A stretch of 64,000 nucleotides of DNA from positions 62,001-126,000 of the forward strand of contig NZ_CP028885.1 in assembly GCF_003606285.1 (NCBI RefSeq), given 5' to 3'. Positions 50,463 through 59,273 of the stretch are shown piece after piece. The notes beneath the pieces were generated by a model, which was given only the letters and a program-made list of their open reading frames with translations, was not told the DNA's origin and did no database searches. Numbering within the stretch: the stretch's first letter is position 1; each line of letters opens with the position of its first letter. The translations under genes and the position numbers were made by a program. Origin of the DNA: Borrelia turcica IST7 (GTDB taxonomy: Bacteria; Spirochaetota; Spirochaetia; Borreliales; Borreliaceae).

Positions 50463-51995
50463 TCATTCCCATTCAATTGTTGCAGGAGGTTTGCAAGAGA
50501 TGTCATAACAAACTCTGTTAATTCCTCTAACTTCGTTAATTATTCTTGATGAAACCTTACTTAAGAAGTAATAAGGCAAGTAGACCCAATTTGCACTCAT
50601 GAAGTCTAGCGTTTCAATGCATCTAATACACGCCACATACTCATAAGACCTATTGTCTCCCATGACTCCAACAGATTTAACCGGTAGTAATACTACAAAA
50701 GCCTGTCGCATTTGATAATATAGATTATTTTCTTGAAGCTCTTCTATTAAAATGCTATCTGCTTCTTGTAAGATATTAATCTTTTCCTTAGTAATTTTCC
50801 CAATTATTCGAATAGCTAAGCCCGGCCCTGGAAAGGGATGCCTAAATAATTCGCTTTCTGGAACTTTTAGCTTAATCCCCAGCTCTATGACCTCATCTTT
50901 AAAAAGGTCTTTTAGGGGTTCTAAAAGCTTTAATTTCATTTTCTTAGGTAATCCACCCACATTATGGTGGGATTTTATGTTTAAAGAAGTAATAGAGTCA
51001 GGCTTTGATTCTATTACATCAGAATATACTGTTCCTTGAGCTAAATATTTTATATCTTTAATATCTTTTGTAGCTTCTTTAAAAGCCTTAATAAATTCTC
51101 TTCCAATAATTTTTCTTTTCTTCTCAGGGTCACTTACATTTGTGAGTTTAGATAAAAAATTATCAGAAAAATCTATGCTTCTTATATTTAAATTGTATTT
51201 TTTATAGCGTTTAAGTATTTCTTTTAATTCCCCTTTTCGCAAAAGACCGGTGTCGACTAGAACGCAAATTAAATTGTGCTTTATTGCTTTTTGTATTAAA
51301 AGGGCACAAATTAAAGAATCTGTACCTCCAGAAAGCCCCAGGACAACCTTTGCATCGCAAACTTCTTGCCTAATCTTTTCAGTAATGTTTTCTATCTTGT
51401 CTTCTGTGTTGCTATTAAATGAAGCTTTGCAAATATTAGAGACAAAATTTTTAAGTATTTGTGTTCCATATTCTGTATGAGTTACTTCGGGATGAAATTG
51501 TACGCCATAAATTTGTAGTTCTTGGTTTTCAATACCGGCAATGCAATCTTTTGTGTAAGCGGTTTTCTTAAAGTTTGTGGGAATTGTTACAATAGTGTCC
51601 CCATGGCTCATAACAGCTTGAAATTTATTTGGGATTCCTAAAAATAGACTCAAGTTTTCTTCTTCTATAAAGACTTCAGCATTGCCAAATTCTTGGTCGT
51701 TAAGCCTTACTACCTTACCCCCAAACAGCTTAACTATTAATTGCATACCATAACATATGCCTAGTATAGGAATACCTAATTTAAAAATTTTCTGGTCAAG
51801 TGTAGGAGAATTTGCATCATAAACAGAAGAAGGCCCACCACTTAGAATTATTCCAATAGCCCCATTATTTTTTATCTCTTCTAAAGGCGAAGAATGGGAT
51901 AAAAATTTTGTGTGAACTCCCATTTCTTTAACCTTTCTTGCAATAAGCTGGCTATATTGAGAACCAAAATCTAGGATAACAATGTTACCAATCAT
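50463..51995 (-). CDS. guaA: GMP synthase (glutamine-hydrolysing)
   Basis: A 510-residue GMP synthase, converting XMP to GMP with ATP and glutamine. The N-terminal amidotransferase has the nucleophile Cys81 (GICYGMQL) and the His168/Glu170 pair (QFHPEVT). The ATP-pyrophosphatase loop is SGGTDS at 222-227 (Thr where Val is usual). The dimerisation domain ends PPATIEWE, as in the family. The start is set at 51995 (MIGNIVILDFGSQYS), which fits the family; a longer frame from 52052 adds 19 residues with no counterpart. Upstream of guaB in the same operon. In Lyme Borrelia guaA and guaB are carried on cp26. Confidence 0.96.
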   Translation of the reverse strand: MIGNIVILDFGSQYSQLIARKVKEMGVHTKFLSHSSPLEEIKNNGAIGIILSGGPSSVYDANSPTLDQKIFKLGIPILGICYGMQLIVKLFGGKVVRLNDQEFGNAEVFIEEENLSLFLGIPNKFQAVMSHGDTIVTIPTNFKKTAYTKDCIAGIENQELQIYGVQFHPEVTHTEYGTQILKNFVSNICKASFNSNTEDKIENITEKIRQEVCDAKVVLGLSGGTDSLICALLIQKAIKHNLICVLVDTGLLRKGELKEILKRYKKYNLNIRSIDFSDNFLSKLTNVSDPEKKRKIIGREFIKAFKEATKDIKDIKYLAQGTVYSDVIESKPDSITSLNIKSHHNVGGLPKKMKLKLLEPLKDLFKDEVIELGIKLKVPESELFRHPFPGPGLAIRIIGKITKEKINILQEADSILIEELQENNLYYQMRQAFVVLLPVKSVGVMGDNRSYEYVACIRCIETLDFMSANWVYLPYYFLSKVSSRIINEVRGINRVCYDISCKPPATIEWE

Positions 51996-52307
51996 TATAT
52001 AAATTACCCATCTATTGAAAAATAATTGTATAGCATTTTTGTATTCTTGCATAAAAGGATGATATAAAAGGCAGAATAAGTGTGAATTTAGGCATATTTT
52101 TATAAATATTATTTTATTTTTAATATATTTATAAAATTTTTCTTAAAAAACACTTGACTTATTTCAATATTTGTTATAAATGTTATTTACTAATAATATA
52201 ATAACTGTCAATTTAATCTAAATTTTATTTAATGTTCTTATTTAAACCACATTAATTGAAGATTCCTAATATAAAAATTATAAATATTAAAAAGAGGAGA
52301 GTTGTAT
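51996..52307. other. Divergent region between guaA and the collagen-like gene
   Basis: No gene is seen. TTATGC and TATACA (minus strand, 52027-52054, 16 bases apart) may be the guaA promoter. On the plus strand TTGACT at 52154-52159 and TATAAA at 52175-52180 are only 15 bases apart, so the promoter of the collagen-like gene is not settled. The region is very AT-rich. Confidence 0.4.
52027..52054 (-). promoter_or_regulatory. Candidate promoter of guaA-guaB
   Basis: On the minus strand TTATGC and TATACA are separated by 16 bases and lie about 35 bases before the guaA start. Confidence 0.4.
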
Positions 52308-52835
52308 ATGAGAAAGTTTTTTAATTCTAAACTTATAGTAGTTTTTTTGCTACTTTTTGCATTTTCAGCATGTGAATTGGCTGATAAAATGAGAGGACCA
52401 GAGGGCCCAGCAGGCCCGGCAGGAGTAGCAGGCCCTAAAGGTGAGAAGGGAGAGCAAGGAGAAAAGGGAGAAAAAGGAGAAAAAGGAGAAAAAGGAGAAA
52501 AAGGAGAAAAAGGAGAAAAGGGAGAAAAAGGAGAAAAAGGAGAAAAGGGAGAAAAGGGAGAAAAGGGAGAAAAAGGAGAGAAAGGAGAGAAAGGTGAAAA
52601 AGGAGAGAAGGGAGAACAGGGAGTCCCAGGTCCAGCAGGTCCAAGAGGTCCAGCAGGTGCTAAGGGAGAGAAGGGAGAGCCAGGAACCCCAGGAGTAGCA
52701 GGCCCAGCAGGTCCAGCAGGTCCAACAGGTCCAACAGGTCCAGCAGGTCCAGCAAGCCCAATAAGCCCAATAAGCCCAACAGGCCCAACAGGCCCAACAA
52801 GCCCAGTAGGTCCAACAGGCCCAACAGGCCCATAA
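52308..52835 (+). CDS. Collagen-like lipoprotein
   Basis: A 175-residue predicted lipoprotein: signal ending in FSAC (Cys22), a short spacer ELADKMR, then Gly-X-Y triplets to the very end. The triplets begin [10 protein letters not shown], continue with GEKGEQ and 17 consecutive G-E-K triplets, then [16 protein letters not shown], and finish in Pro/Thr-rich triplets. In the last about 35 residues four glycines are replaced by serine (A-S-P, I-S-P twice, T-S-P), which would weaken a triple helix there. There is no globular C-terminal domain. ATG at 52308 follows AGGAG by eight bases. It would form a rod-like trimer anchored in the membrane; bacterial collagen-like proteins are often adhesins, but that role is an inference. 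Confidence 0.93.
   Translation: MRKFFNSKLIVVFLLLFAFSACELADKMRGPEGPAGPAGVAGPKGEKGEQGEKGEKGEKGEKGEKGEKGEKGEKGEKGEKGEKGEKGEKGEKGEKGEKGEKGEQGVPGPAGPRGPAGAKGEKGEPGTPGVAGPAGPAGPTGPTGPAGPASPISPISPTGPTGPTSPVGPTGPTGP
52440..52621 (+). repeat. Polypurine tract coding for Gly-Glu-Lys triplets
   Basis: Apart from the T and C of a few GGT and CAA/CAG codons, these about 180 bases are G and A only on the plus strand, in the unit GGAGAAAAR (R = A or G). Seventeen G-E-K codon triplets follow each other without interruption. Confidence 0.92.
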
Positions 52836-52893
52836 AAAGGAGCGTGATACCTATATAAGTTTCAAGATTTAATAAAATCTGAAATTATGAAAT

Positions 52894-52922
52894 AGCATTC
52901 TCATCTGTTAGGTGGGAATGCT
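52894..52922 (+). terminator. Terminator after the collagen-like gene
   Basis: AGCATTC pairs with GAATGCT around 15 bases, followed by TTATTA. Confidence 0.6.
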
Positions 52923-52955
52923 TTATTAGAGATGTAAACTATTGGCATAAAATGC

Positions 52956-52998
52956 AAGAGGAATAAGAAGTTTCTGTTTAAATTTCCTTATTCCTCTT
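52956..52998 (-). terminator. Terminator for the gene ending at 53031
   Basis: AAGAGGAATAAG pairs perfectly with CTTATTCCTCTT around 19 bases. Confidence 0.7.
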
Positions 52999-53030
52999 AT
53001 TTTAATATTATTTGTATTTAATAAGTACCT

Positions 53031-53906
53031 TTATAAAGTAACTGTCTTATAAGCGACATTTAATGCATCAATAGCCTTTGCAAATTCTTTTCCCTCATTT
53101 TCCCTTTCTCTATCTAATTCTTCAGCAAGTTTTTTAGCTTCCTCAATGCTTCCACTAGAAACAATAGCTTCAATAGCACAAGCAATAGCAGTAATAGATT
53201 TAATTCCCCTTTTTTTAGCAAATTTCTTAGCCATATCAGCAAAACTTCGAACGGAATAAGTAAAATAAAGGGAAGAGCATACGTTTACTACAGAGGTAAA
53301 GGCATCAATATAGTCAGTGATAGCAATATTGATGCCGTAAAAATAAGAATAAATACAATTAGCATCAATAATTAAATAATCCTTGTGGGTTTGATTAGAA
53401 TCAACGGCTTTTTTAAAACAATGTTCAACTTTATCAATAGCCTCACTCAAAATTGTGGAGATGTAATTTGGTGCGCTTTCCTTTAAAATCACTACAAGTG
53501 CTCTAAATTCTTTAGTAAGATTACTATAGTTTAATTTGAATATATTGTCATTGTTCTTATAAAGAAGAAGTGATTTGTTTTTGCAAGAGACATCATTATT
53601 ATCGCAATTGTAATAAGTTATGGTAGCTTCATAAAAGTTATCATATTTATTGTAAAAGGATAACAGAGCACTTGCATATTTGTTGGCACCAAAAGCCACA
53701 AGTCTATCTTTGTCCTCTTTGGTTAATTTGATATTCTTGGTTCTGTTTATATCATCAGTATTGAAAATAAAAGGATTGTTATTATCTGTGATTTCAATTT
53801 CTTTTATTTTCTCAATTCTATTTATTTGTGTGTCTATGGAAACATCGAGCCTATTACATGAGACAATATAAATTGAAACAAGTAATATGCTTACGCTTTT
53901 TCTCAT
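53031..53906 (-). CDS. Divergent family E lipoprotein, minus strand
   Basis: A 291-residue predicted lipoprotein with signal YIVSC (Cys17), a short linker, and a diverged family E domain: KLTKEDKDRLVAFG, SFYNKYDNFYEATITYYNCDNNDVSC with two cysteines, APNYISTILSEAIDKV, a paired cysteine in DANCIYSYF, DAFTSVVNVCSSLYF and an end YKTVTL instead of YKTVKP. It lies in the opposite direction to the main family E block. GGAGG precedes the ATG. Function unknown. Confidence 0.88.
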   Translation of the reverse strand: MRKSVSILLVSIYIVSCNRLDVSIDTQINRIEKIKEIEITDNNNPFIFNTDDINRTKNIKLTKEDKDRLVAFGANKYASALLSFYNKYDNFYEATITYYNCDNNDVSCKNKSLLLYKNNDNIFKLNYSNLTKEFRALVVILKESAPNYISTILSEAIDKVEHCFKKAVDSNQTHKDYLIIDANCIYSYFYGINIAITDYIDAFTSVVNVCSSLYFTYSVRSFADMAKKFAKKRGIKSITAIACAIEAIVSSGSIEEAKKLAEELDRERENEGKEFAKAIDALNVAYKTVTL

Positions 53907-53996
53907 TTTTCCTCCTCCATAACCACTTAAATATAGAGCATATTTAGGGAAATCTTTATTATGAGAAGAGAAGCAAAGAAACAGTGCAATTTTTAA

Positions 53997-54036
53997 GAGA
54001 AATAAGAAATCTCTATTTAAGCGTCCTTATTCCTCT
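53997..54036 (-). terminator. Terminator for the gene ending at 54071
   Basis: GAGAAATAAG and CTTATTCCTC pair with one mismatch, similar to the hairpin at 52956. Confidence 0.55.
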
Positions 54037-54070
54037 GTCTTGTTTATTTTTATATAATTTAAATATAAGT

Positions 54071-54946
54071 TTATGGCTTAACTGTCTTATAAGCAGCGTC
54101 TAGTGTGTCAATAGCGGGGGCAAATTTTTCCCCTTCTGGTCCGAAAATTTTGGCAGCTTGCTTAGCCTTATCAATACCCTCTTGGGAAACAACAGCTCTA
54201 ATGCCAAGAACAACACCACTAATAGCTGCATCATGTTTATTGTCGACGAAAACCTTAGTAGCATCAGCAAAACTTTTAGTAGCATCAGCAAATTTTTTAG
54301 AAGATAAGGTAGAAGCTAGATGGACAAAGGCATCGGCATAACTTGTGATGGCAGTATCTATGGTTTCATAAAAAGTATCAATAGTCGATTGAGCATCAAC
54401 GGCTTTAACGGGCTCAGTAGTGCCCTTTTTTAAAGCTTCTTCAAGCTTAGCAATTGCATCAGTCAAGGCCTGGGGGATATAAGCACTTATGTCAGTCTTT
54501 ATCATAGCCACAAGTTTTTTAAACTCGTCAGTAAGTTTATTGTCTTTTTTAAGCTTTTCAAGATACTCCTTGCGTTTTTTATTCCAGTTTTTGCACCATG
54601 ATTTACTCTTATTACCCTCAGTGTAATCGTCACATTCAACAACAGAATAACTGTTGATATTATTAAAAGTTCCAATGTTGTTATTATAGATAGATATTAG
54701 TGTGCTTCCATATTCCTTAGTTTTCTCAACAAAATCTTTAAGCTTAGTAACATCTTCTTTACTTAATTTGGTAATGGTTAATTTGGTAATGGTTTCTGTT
54801 TGCCCATCATCGCTTTGAAAATCACTTGTGGACATAGCAACTTCACCTGTGTCATTTTCTTCAGAGTCAGAGTCTGTGATTGAATTTTGACATGCAAGAA
54901 TAGAAAAGTATAATAATGGTAATATACAGATATTGATTTTATTCAT
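54071..54946 (-). CDS. Family E lipoprotein, minus strand
   Basis: A 291-residue predicted lipoprotein with signal SILAC (Cys19) and an acidic linker. A doubled motif (TKLTITKLSKEDVTKLKDFV) leads into the domain with SIYNNNIGTFNNINSYSVVECDDYTEG, a cysteine in SWCKNW, IPQALTDAIAKLEEAL, TYE-type helix with IDTAITSYADAF, VHLASTLSSKKF and the end YKTVKP. It is closer to the plus-strand members (e.g. 43136, with the same Trp/Cys stretch) than its neighbour at 53031. GGAGA precedes the ATG. Function unknown. Confidence 0.9.
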   Translation of the reverse strand: MNKINICILPLLYFSILACQNSITDSDSEENDTGEVAMSTSDFQSDDGQTETITKLTITKLSKEDVTKLKDFVEKTKEYGSTLISIYNNNIGTFNNINSYSVVECDDYTEGNKSKSWCKNWNKKRKEYLEKLKKDNKLTDEFKKLVAMIKTDISAYIPQALTDAIAKLEEALKKGTTEPVKAVDAQSTIDTFYETIDTAITSYADAFVHLASTLSSKKFADATKSFADATKVFVDNKHDAAISGVVLGIRAVVSQEGIDKAKQAAKIFGPEGEKFAPAIDTLDAAYKTVKP

Positions 54947-55112
54947 AATGTTCTCCTTGATTTATAAAAATCATATTTGCAACATTTTATTACTATGAAA
55001 ATTTAATATTAAAACAATATCAAAACATTACTAATATAGCATTAATATATGGCAATATCGACTTATTTCCAATAAAAAAAGACTTATTTAAGATATTTTG
55101 TATTTGCTAAAA

Positions 55113-55141
55113 TACTACTTCGGTAGATTGCCGAAGTAGTA
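55113..55141 (-). terminator. Terminator of the purine permease gene
   Basis: TACTACTTCGG pairs perfectly with CCGAAGTAGTA around seven bases; on the minus strand TTTTAGC follows. Confidence 0.85.
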
Positions 55142-55188
55142 GGTACACTAGTAAAACAGTAGTTTGCTAGTAAAGTTCGCATAGAAAA

Positions 55189-56535
55189 TCAATGGTAAAA
55201 AACCAGCTTAATTATGAAAATAAAGGCCAAGAACATCATCAAGAGAGATATTTTAGGTATTTCTCCCATAAGTAGGTCATACATTATGGTTACTATCACA
55301 TAAGATGCTATTCCAATGCTAAGCCCAGAGCCTATGCTATAGCTTAATGGGATTAAAAGTAGTGTTAAAAAACTAGGAATAGTTTCTATTGTGTTTGCAA
55401 AATCGATATTTTTTATTCCTTTAAACATTAAAAACCCTACATAAATTAAGGCAGGAGCAGTGGCACTTGATGGAACGGCAACAAATAAGGGTGCAAAGAA
55501 AATTGAGACTAGAAATAATAGCCCTGTTACAATGGATGTAAATCCCGTCTTTCCCCCCTCAGCAATACCTGTAGAGCTTTCAACATAAGTTGTAACGGTA
55601 GAAACCCCCAATACGGCTCCAGCTGTAGTAGCAATAGCATCAACTAATAATATCTTTCCCGCATTAGGAATATTGCCCTCCTCATCTAGCATATTGCCTT
55701 CCTTAGCTACTCCTATCATAGTACCTACGGTATCAAATAAATCATTAAACAATAAAACCAGCACTATAAAAACAAAACTCCACATTTTGTCTCCCATCAT
55801 ATAAGAGAAGTCTAGTTTATTAAATATGGGGTCAATGGATTCGTATCTTAAAAACCCGTCTGGCAGATATATTCCTGCAGCATGAGCACTTTCTTCATAA
55901 AGAAGAGCATAGCCCCAAGCTATTGCTGTTGTTATAATAATTGACCACAAGATACTGCCTTTTACCTTGTAATGCGCTAAAAATATTATTGAAAAGAGCC
56001 CTATGGATGTAAGACAAACTTTTATGTTATTAAATTGGCCAAGGCCAACCAGCGTTACATCATTTTTAATAATGACTCCGCTATTTACAAGTCCAATAAA
56101 AGATATAAATAGCCCTATACCAACAGAGATAGCATATTTTAAATTCATAGGAATTGAGTTTATGATACTTTCTCTTATCTTTGTTAGCGATAGAATAATA
56201 AAAAGAATACCTTCAACAAAAACAGCAGCAAGAGCTACTTGCCAAGGAATATTCATTCCTATTACTATTGAGAATGCAAAAAAAGCGTTAAGACCCATCC
56301 CACAAGATAGTGCTAAGGGAGTATTGGCATAAAGACCCATAAGTATTGTAGAAAATGCGGATACAAGACAAGTTGCAGTAACTAAAGCTCCTATTGGCAT
56401 ACCCGTATTTGAAAGTATGGCTGGATTTACAGCTATTATATAGGCCATGCTTAAAAAAGTAGTAATACCAGCATATATTTCTTGTTTGTAATTGATAGTA
56501 TTATTCTTGAATTGAAAAAGTAATGTTTCCTTCAT
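55189..56535 (-). CDS. NCS2-family purine (guanine/hypoxanthine) permease
   Basis: A 448-residue integral membrane protein of the AzgA/PbuG branch of the NCS2 family, importing purine bases by proton symport. It has about 12-14 hydrophobic segments, the early motif ATCLVSAFST, GMGLNAFFAF in segment 3, NDLFDTVGTMIGVA in the second half (a conserved substrate-site region), and TTYVESSTGIAEGGKTGF. The length is normal for the branch. Borrelia cannot make purines from scratch, so this importer feeds GuaA/GuaB and other salvage steps. Related permeases in B. burgdorferi are on cp26. AGGAGG precedes the ATG. Confidence 0.93.
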   Translation of the reverse strand: MKETLLFQFKNNTINYKQEIYAGITTFLSMAYIIAVNPAILSNTGMPIGALVTATCLVSAFSTILMGLYANTPLALSCGMGLNAFFAFSIVIGMNIPWQVALAAVFVEGILFIILSLTKIRESIINSIPMNLKYAISVGIGLFISFIGLVNSGVIIKNDVTLVGLGQFNNIKVCLTSIGLFSIIFLAHYKVKGSILWSIIITTAIAWGYALLYEESAHAAGIYLPDGFLRYESIDPIFNKLDFSYMMGDKMWSFVFIVLVLLFNDLFDTVGTMIGVAKEGNMLDEEGNIPNAGKILLVDAIATTAGAVLGVSTVTTYVESSTGIAEGGKTGFTSIVTGLLFLVSIFFAPLFVAVPSSATAPALIYVGFLMFKGIKNIDFANTIETIPSFLTLLLIPLSYSIGSGLSIGIASYVIVTIMYDLLMGEIPKISLLMMFLAFIFIIKLVFYH

Positions 56536-56893
56536 AATAAATACTCTTTCCTCCTTTAACTTAATATATTGTGTTTTGAGTGTTCTAAATAAGCCACCAA
56601 GGCAAATACAGAGAACAAATTAGCTTATTGAAGATAAGTAATATAAAACTATAATTCAATTTTAACCAAACTCACCTACAAAGGTAATATATCTTAATAA
56701 ATTTGTCATTAATATAAAACATAATAGGGTGTGAGTTATAAAGTGGACATTTTATCTGCTTATTTTATAATAATTAAACAATTAAAACAATTTGCTTTAG
56801 GCAATTTGGCTTATTGTAATTTGGTTGACCAAAACTTTTTTAAAATTATAAAATAATAGTTATATTAATGTTAAAGGTTAGGGAGTTTGAAAC
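56536..56893. other. Divergent region upstream of the permease and the gene at 56894
   Basis: No gene is seen. The plus-strand candidate promoter at 56825-56854 sits near its right end. An AT-rich stretch with several short inverted segments occupies the middle. Confidence 0.4.
56825..56854 (+). promoter_or_regulatory. Candidate promoter for the gene at 56894
   Basis: TTGACC at 56825-56830 and TAAAAT at 56849-56854, 18 bases apart, 39 bases before the start codon. Confidence 0.5.
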
Positions 56894-57766
56894 ATGTTAA
56901 AGAAAATATTTCCATTGTTTATTGTTTGTGTATTGTCTTGTAATAATGGTGGCGATGGATTGGTTGATTCAATATATCAGCAATTGGAAAAAAGGCTAGA
57001 CAATAAGCTTGATGAGAAAATAAAACAGCAAGTAGCAAGCAAAAAAGAGAATCAGCAGGAGGAGGAAAGTAAAGAAAAGAAACAACGAGAGGAGGAAGAA
57101 GCAAATAAAGAAGAGAGAAAACAGGGAGAGGAACTAAACAAAAGGGATGAAACTTTAAGTCTAGGTGAAGATACGGTTATTGAAATTGATGACTCAAATC
57201 AATATGTATGGATTCCTACAAAGAAGCAATATTATATTAGAACATACCCTTTAAATTTAGATGTGAGGGTTGACATCAAGCAGGAAAAGGATATTATAAA
57301 TGAAGAATTAAGCATAACAAACGCTAAGTTAGTTTCTGTAAGCATACTTGCGGACAAGAAAAGACTACACTATAGGGGAATAAAAAATCTGGTAGAGCTT
57401 AAAAATTATTTTGATTATTATAATCTGTATGAAAGTACTACTTCATACATGCTAAACTTTGTTGATGATAACCAAAAAACTGTTAAGTTAAAGATGGATA
57501 GTGTAGTAAATCTAAATGAAATTCTTCAAAGTAAGGAGACTTCTTCTGATAAGATTGATAAGATGGCAATTTCCATTAAGTTTAGCACAATGATTGAAAA
57601 TAAGCATTATTCTATGTACTGTAATAAATTCAATAAAACTGGCGATAAGATAAAATTGTTCAGAAAAGATAATCCTGATACAAATTATCTTGAAATTAGC
57701 ACAAAGGTTAGTGATATTATAGATATACTAGCTGACCCCAATAAATTACGAGACTTTATTAAATAA
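56894..57766 (+). CDS. Lipoprotein with Glu/Lys-rich coiled-coil segment
   Basis: A 290-residue predicted lipoprotein with signal ending in VLSC (Cys16). Residues about 25-90 are almost all Lys, Glu, Gln and Arg (KEEESKEKKQREEE type) and likely form a helical stalk. From about residue 100 there is a compact, beta-rich domain (DSNQYVWIPTKKQYYIRTYPLN, then VRVDIKQEKDI) that is unlike the other families here. GGGAG precedes the ATG. The domain was not recognised. It may be a cell-surface or periplasmic protein with the stalk giving distance from the membrane. Confidence 0.85.
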   Translation: MLKKIFPLFIVCVLSCNNGGDGLVDSIYQQLEKRLDNKLDEKIKQQVASKKENQQEEESKEKKQREEEEANKEERKQGEELNKRDETLSLGEDTVIEIDDSNQYVWIPTKKQYYIRTYPLNLDVRVDIKQEKDIINEELSITNAKLVSVSILADKKRLHYRGIKNLVELKNYFDYYNLYESTTSYMLNFVDDNQKTVKLKMDSVVNLNEILQSKETSSDKIDKMAISIKFSTMIENKHYSMYCNKFNKTGDKIKLFRKDNPDTNYLEISTKVSDIIDILADPNKLRDFIK

Positions 57767-57780
57767 AATTTTAGTGAATT

Positions 57781-57808
57781 TGGGAGTTTTCTGACATGAG
57801 AGCTCCCA
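57781..57808 (+). terminator. Terminator after the gene ending at 57766
   Basis: TGGGAG pairs with CTCCCA around a 15-base loop, followed by TTTTTA. Confidence 0.6.
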
Positions 57809-57978
57809 TTTTTATGTGTTGGATTAATAGTATGTAAAAGAAATAGGATTAAATATTATAGCTAATCTTATTAACTTTTTTGACTTTCTGTTTTTAAAGC
57901 TATAAAGTTACCTTTGTTTTCTATGACGAGTAAATAATCTTCTATGTCTGTAAACAGAGCCATAAGAGTATTATTTTT

Positions 57979-58019
57979 AAAAGAAGAGACTTGAAACAAA
58001 TGTTTAAGCCTCTTCTTTT
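57979..58019 (-). terminator. Terminator of the Bmp-like gene
   Basis: AAAAGAAGAG pairs with CTCTTCTTTT around a loop with further partial pairing; T-rich sequence follows on the minus strand. Confidence 0.7.
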
Positions 58020-58043
58020 ATTAAAAAAACTTAACTCTTTATG

Positions 58044-59057
58044 CTAAAAGTGTTCGTAGGTGAACTGAGCATAAGTTTCCTCATCATAGGGAACAATAAC
58101 TTCTTCGTTAATTATTTTTTCAGACATTTCATCTAGTTCCTTTTCTAACGCCAAAGGAATCATTTTGGGATTTTTAACAAAGCTTACAAATCCTTCTTTA
58201 AGACCATAGCTTAGTATCTTACCCCCTTCAAAAATATTTTTATTTAAGTAATTGTCAGAAATATTATATACAATGCTTTTAATGTCCTTGATTGAGGATG
58301 TCAATATATTATCAGGAGCAAGATATGATTGGTCTTGGTCAATTCCTATGATATAATGACCCTCTCCTAGTTCTGTTGCAACCTCAATAGCTGCAATACC
58401 GCCTAAACCCGCTGCATGATAAATAATGTCAATGCCATCAGCATACATTTGTTTTGCCATATTTCTTCCAGCTTCAGCGTCATCAAAAGTACCTAAATAA
58501 TCACTATGAATATTTATATTTTGATTAGCGTATTTAGCACCAGCTTCATATCCAAACCTAAATGAATCAACTATTCCACTCTTAATTCCACCCATAAAGC
58601 CTATTTTCCCTGTCTTAGAAGTTTTGGCTGCAATATATCCTACTAAAAAGGCTCCTTCTTCTGTTCTAAAAGTTATGGTTGCCAAGTTTGCAGGAATAAT
58701 TATGCCACTTTCATAAATAGGGTCAACAATTGCATATTTTAGCCCTGGTGTGTCTGAGGCAGCATTAATTGCAACATTGCTAAATCTATATCCAATTAAC
58801 CAAATTAAATTAGTTCCATCATCTTTTAATTCTTTAATATCATTTATATAAGAATCAAGGGTAGACTTTTTACCCACTACTTCTATTCCGAAATCTTTTT
58901 CCAACTCCTTGACACCCGTCCAAGCACTTTCATTAAAAGATTTATCATCAAAACGCCCATCAATTAACACGGAAATTTTAGAAGGCTTTAATGTGTTTTT
59001 AATCCCAGAACATGAAAAACACATCATACAAAATACTAATAATAAAATTCTTATCAT
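58044..59057 (-). CDS. Bmp-family (purine nucleoside-binding) lipoprotein
   Basis: A 337-residue predicted lipoprotein with signal ending in CFSC (Cys16). It belongs to the Bmp/PnrA family of substrate-binding proteins for nucleoside ABC transporters: the hallmark [16 protein letters not shown] follows the signal, then [46 protein letters not shown] and [11 protein letters not shown] occur in the usual order. Such proteins bind nucleosides outside the inner membrane. No transporter partner genes are next to it, so it may use a chromosomal permease. Its place near the purine permease and guaAB supports a purine role. Paralogues BmpA-D are chromosomal in B. burgdorferi; this one is plasmid-borne. 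Confidence 0.93.
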   Translation of the reverse strand: MIRILLLVFCMMCFSCSGIKNTLKPSKISVLIDGRFDDKSFNESAWTGVKELEKDFGIEVVGKKSTLDSYINDIKELKDDGTNLIWLIGYRFSNVAINAASDTPGLKYAIVDPIYESGIIIPANLATITFRTEEGAFLVGYIAAKTSKTGKIGFMGGIKSGIVDSFRFGYEAGAKYANQNINIHSDYLGTFDDAEAGRNMAKQMYADGIDIIYHAAGLGGIAAIEVATELGEGHYIIGIDQDQSYLAPDNILTSSIKDIKSIVYNISDNYLNKNIFEGGKILSYGLKEGFVSFVKNPKMIPLALEKELDEMSEKIINEEVIVPYDEETYAQFTYEHF

Positions 59058-59273
59058 TTACTTTCCTCTCCTTTTAAGTATGATTTCTTTGTTATAGAAA
59101 TACACCTTTAAATTTATATCTTTAAGTAAAGAACTCCAAATTTATGTTTAGAGTAGAGAATAAATATAGGGCGGGTAAGTAAATAGGCATTAATGTTCCT
59201 TTATTAATTTAAGGTAACGAACATTTAATTCTAGGGTTTATGTAGTATGTTTGATTTTAAATGAGGTGTATAT

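Noticed and set aside
52435-52698. Alternative plus- and minus-strand frames through the collagen-like gene
   Set aside because: They arise from the polypurine codon repeat (Lys/Glu/Arg or Leu/Phe only) and overlap a clear Gly-X-Y lipoprotein with a signal peptide and ribosome binding site.
38749-54946. Family E or the gene at 61933 as a named virulence factor (e.g. FhbA, BipA)
   Set aside because: Such genes are known on relapsing-fever megaplasmids, but the sequences could not be recalled well enough to claim identity.
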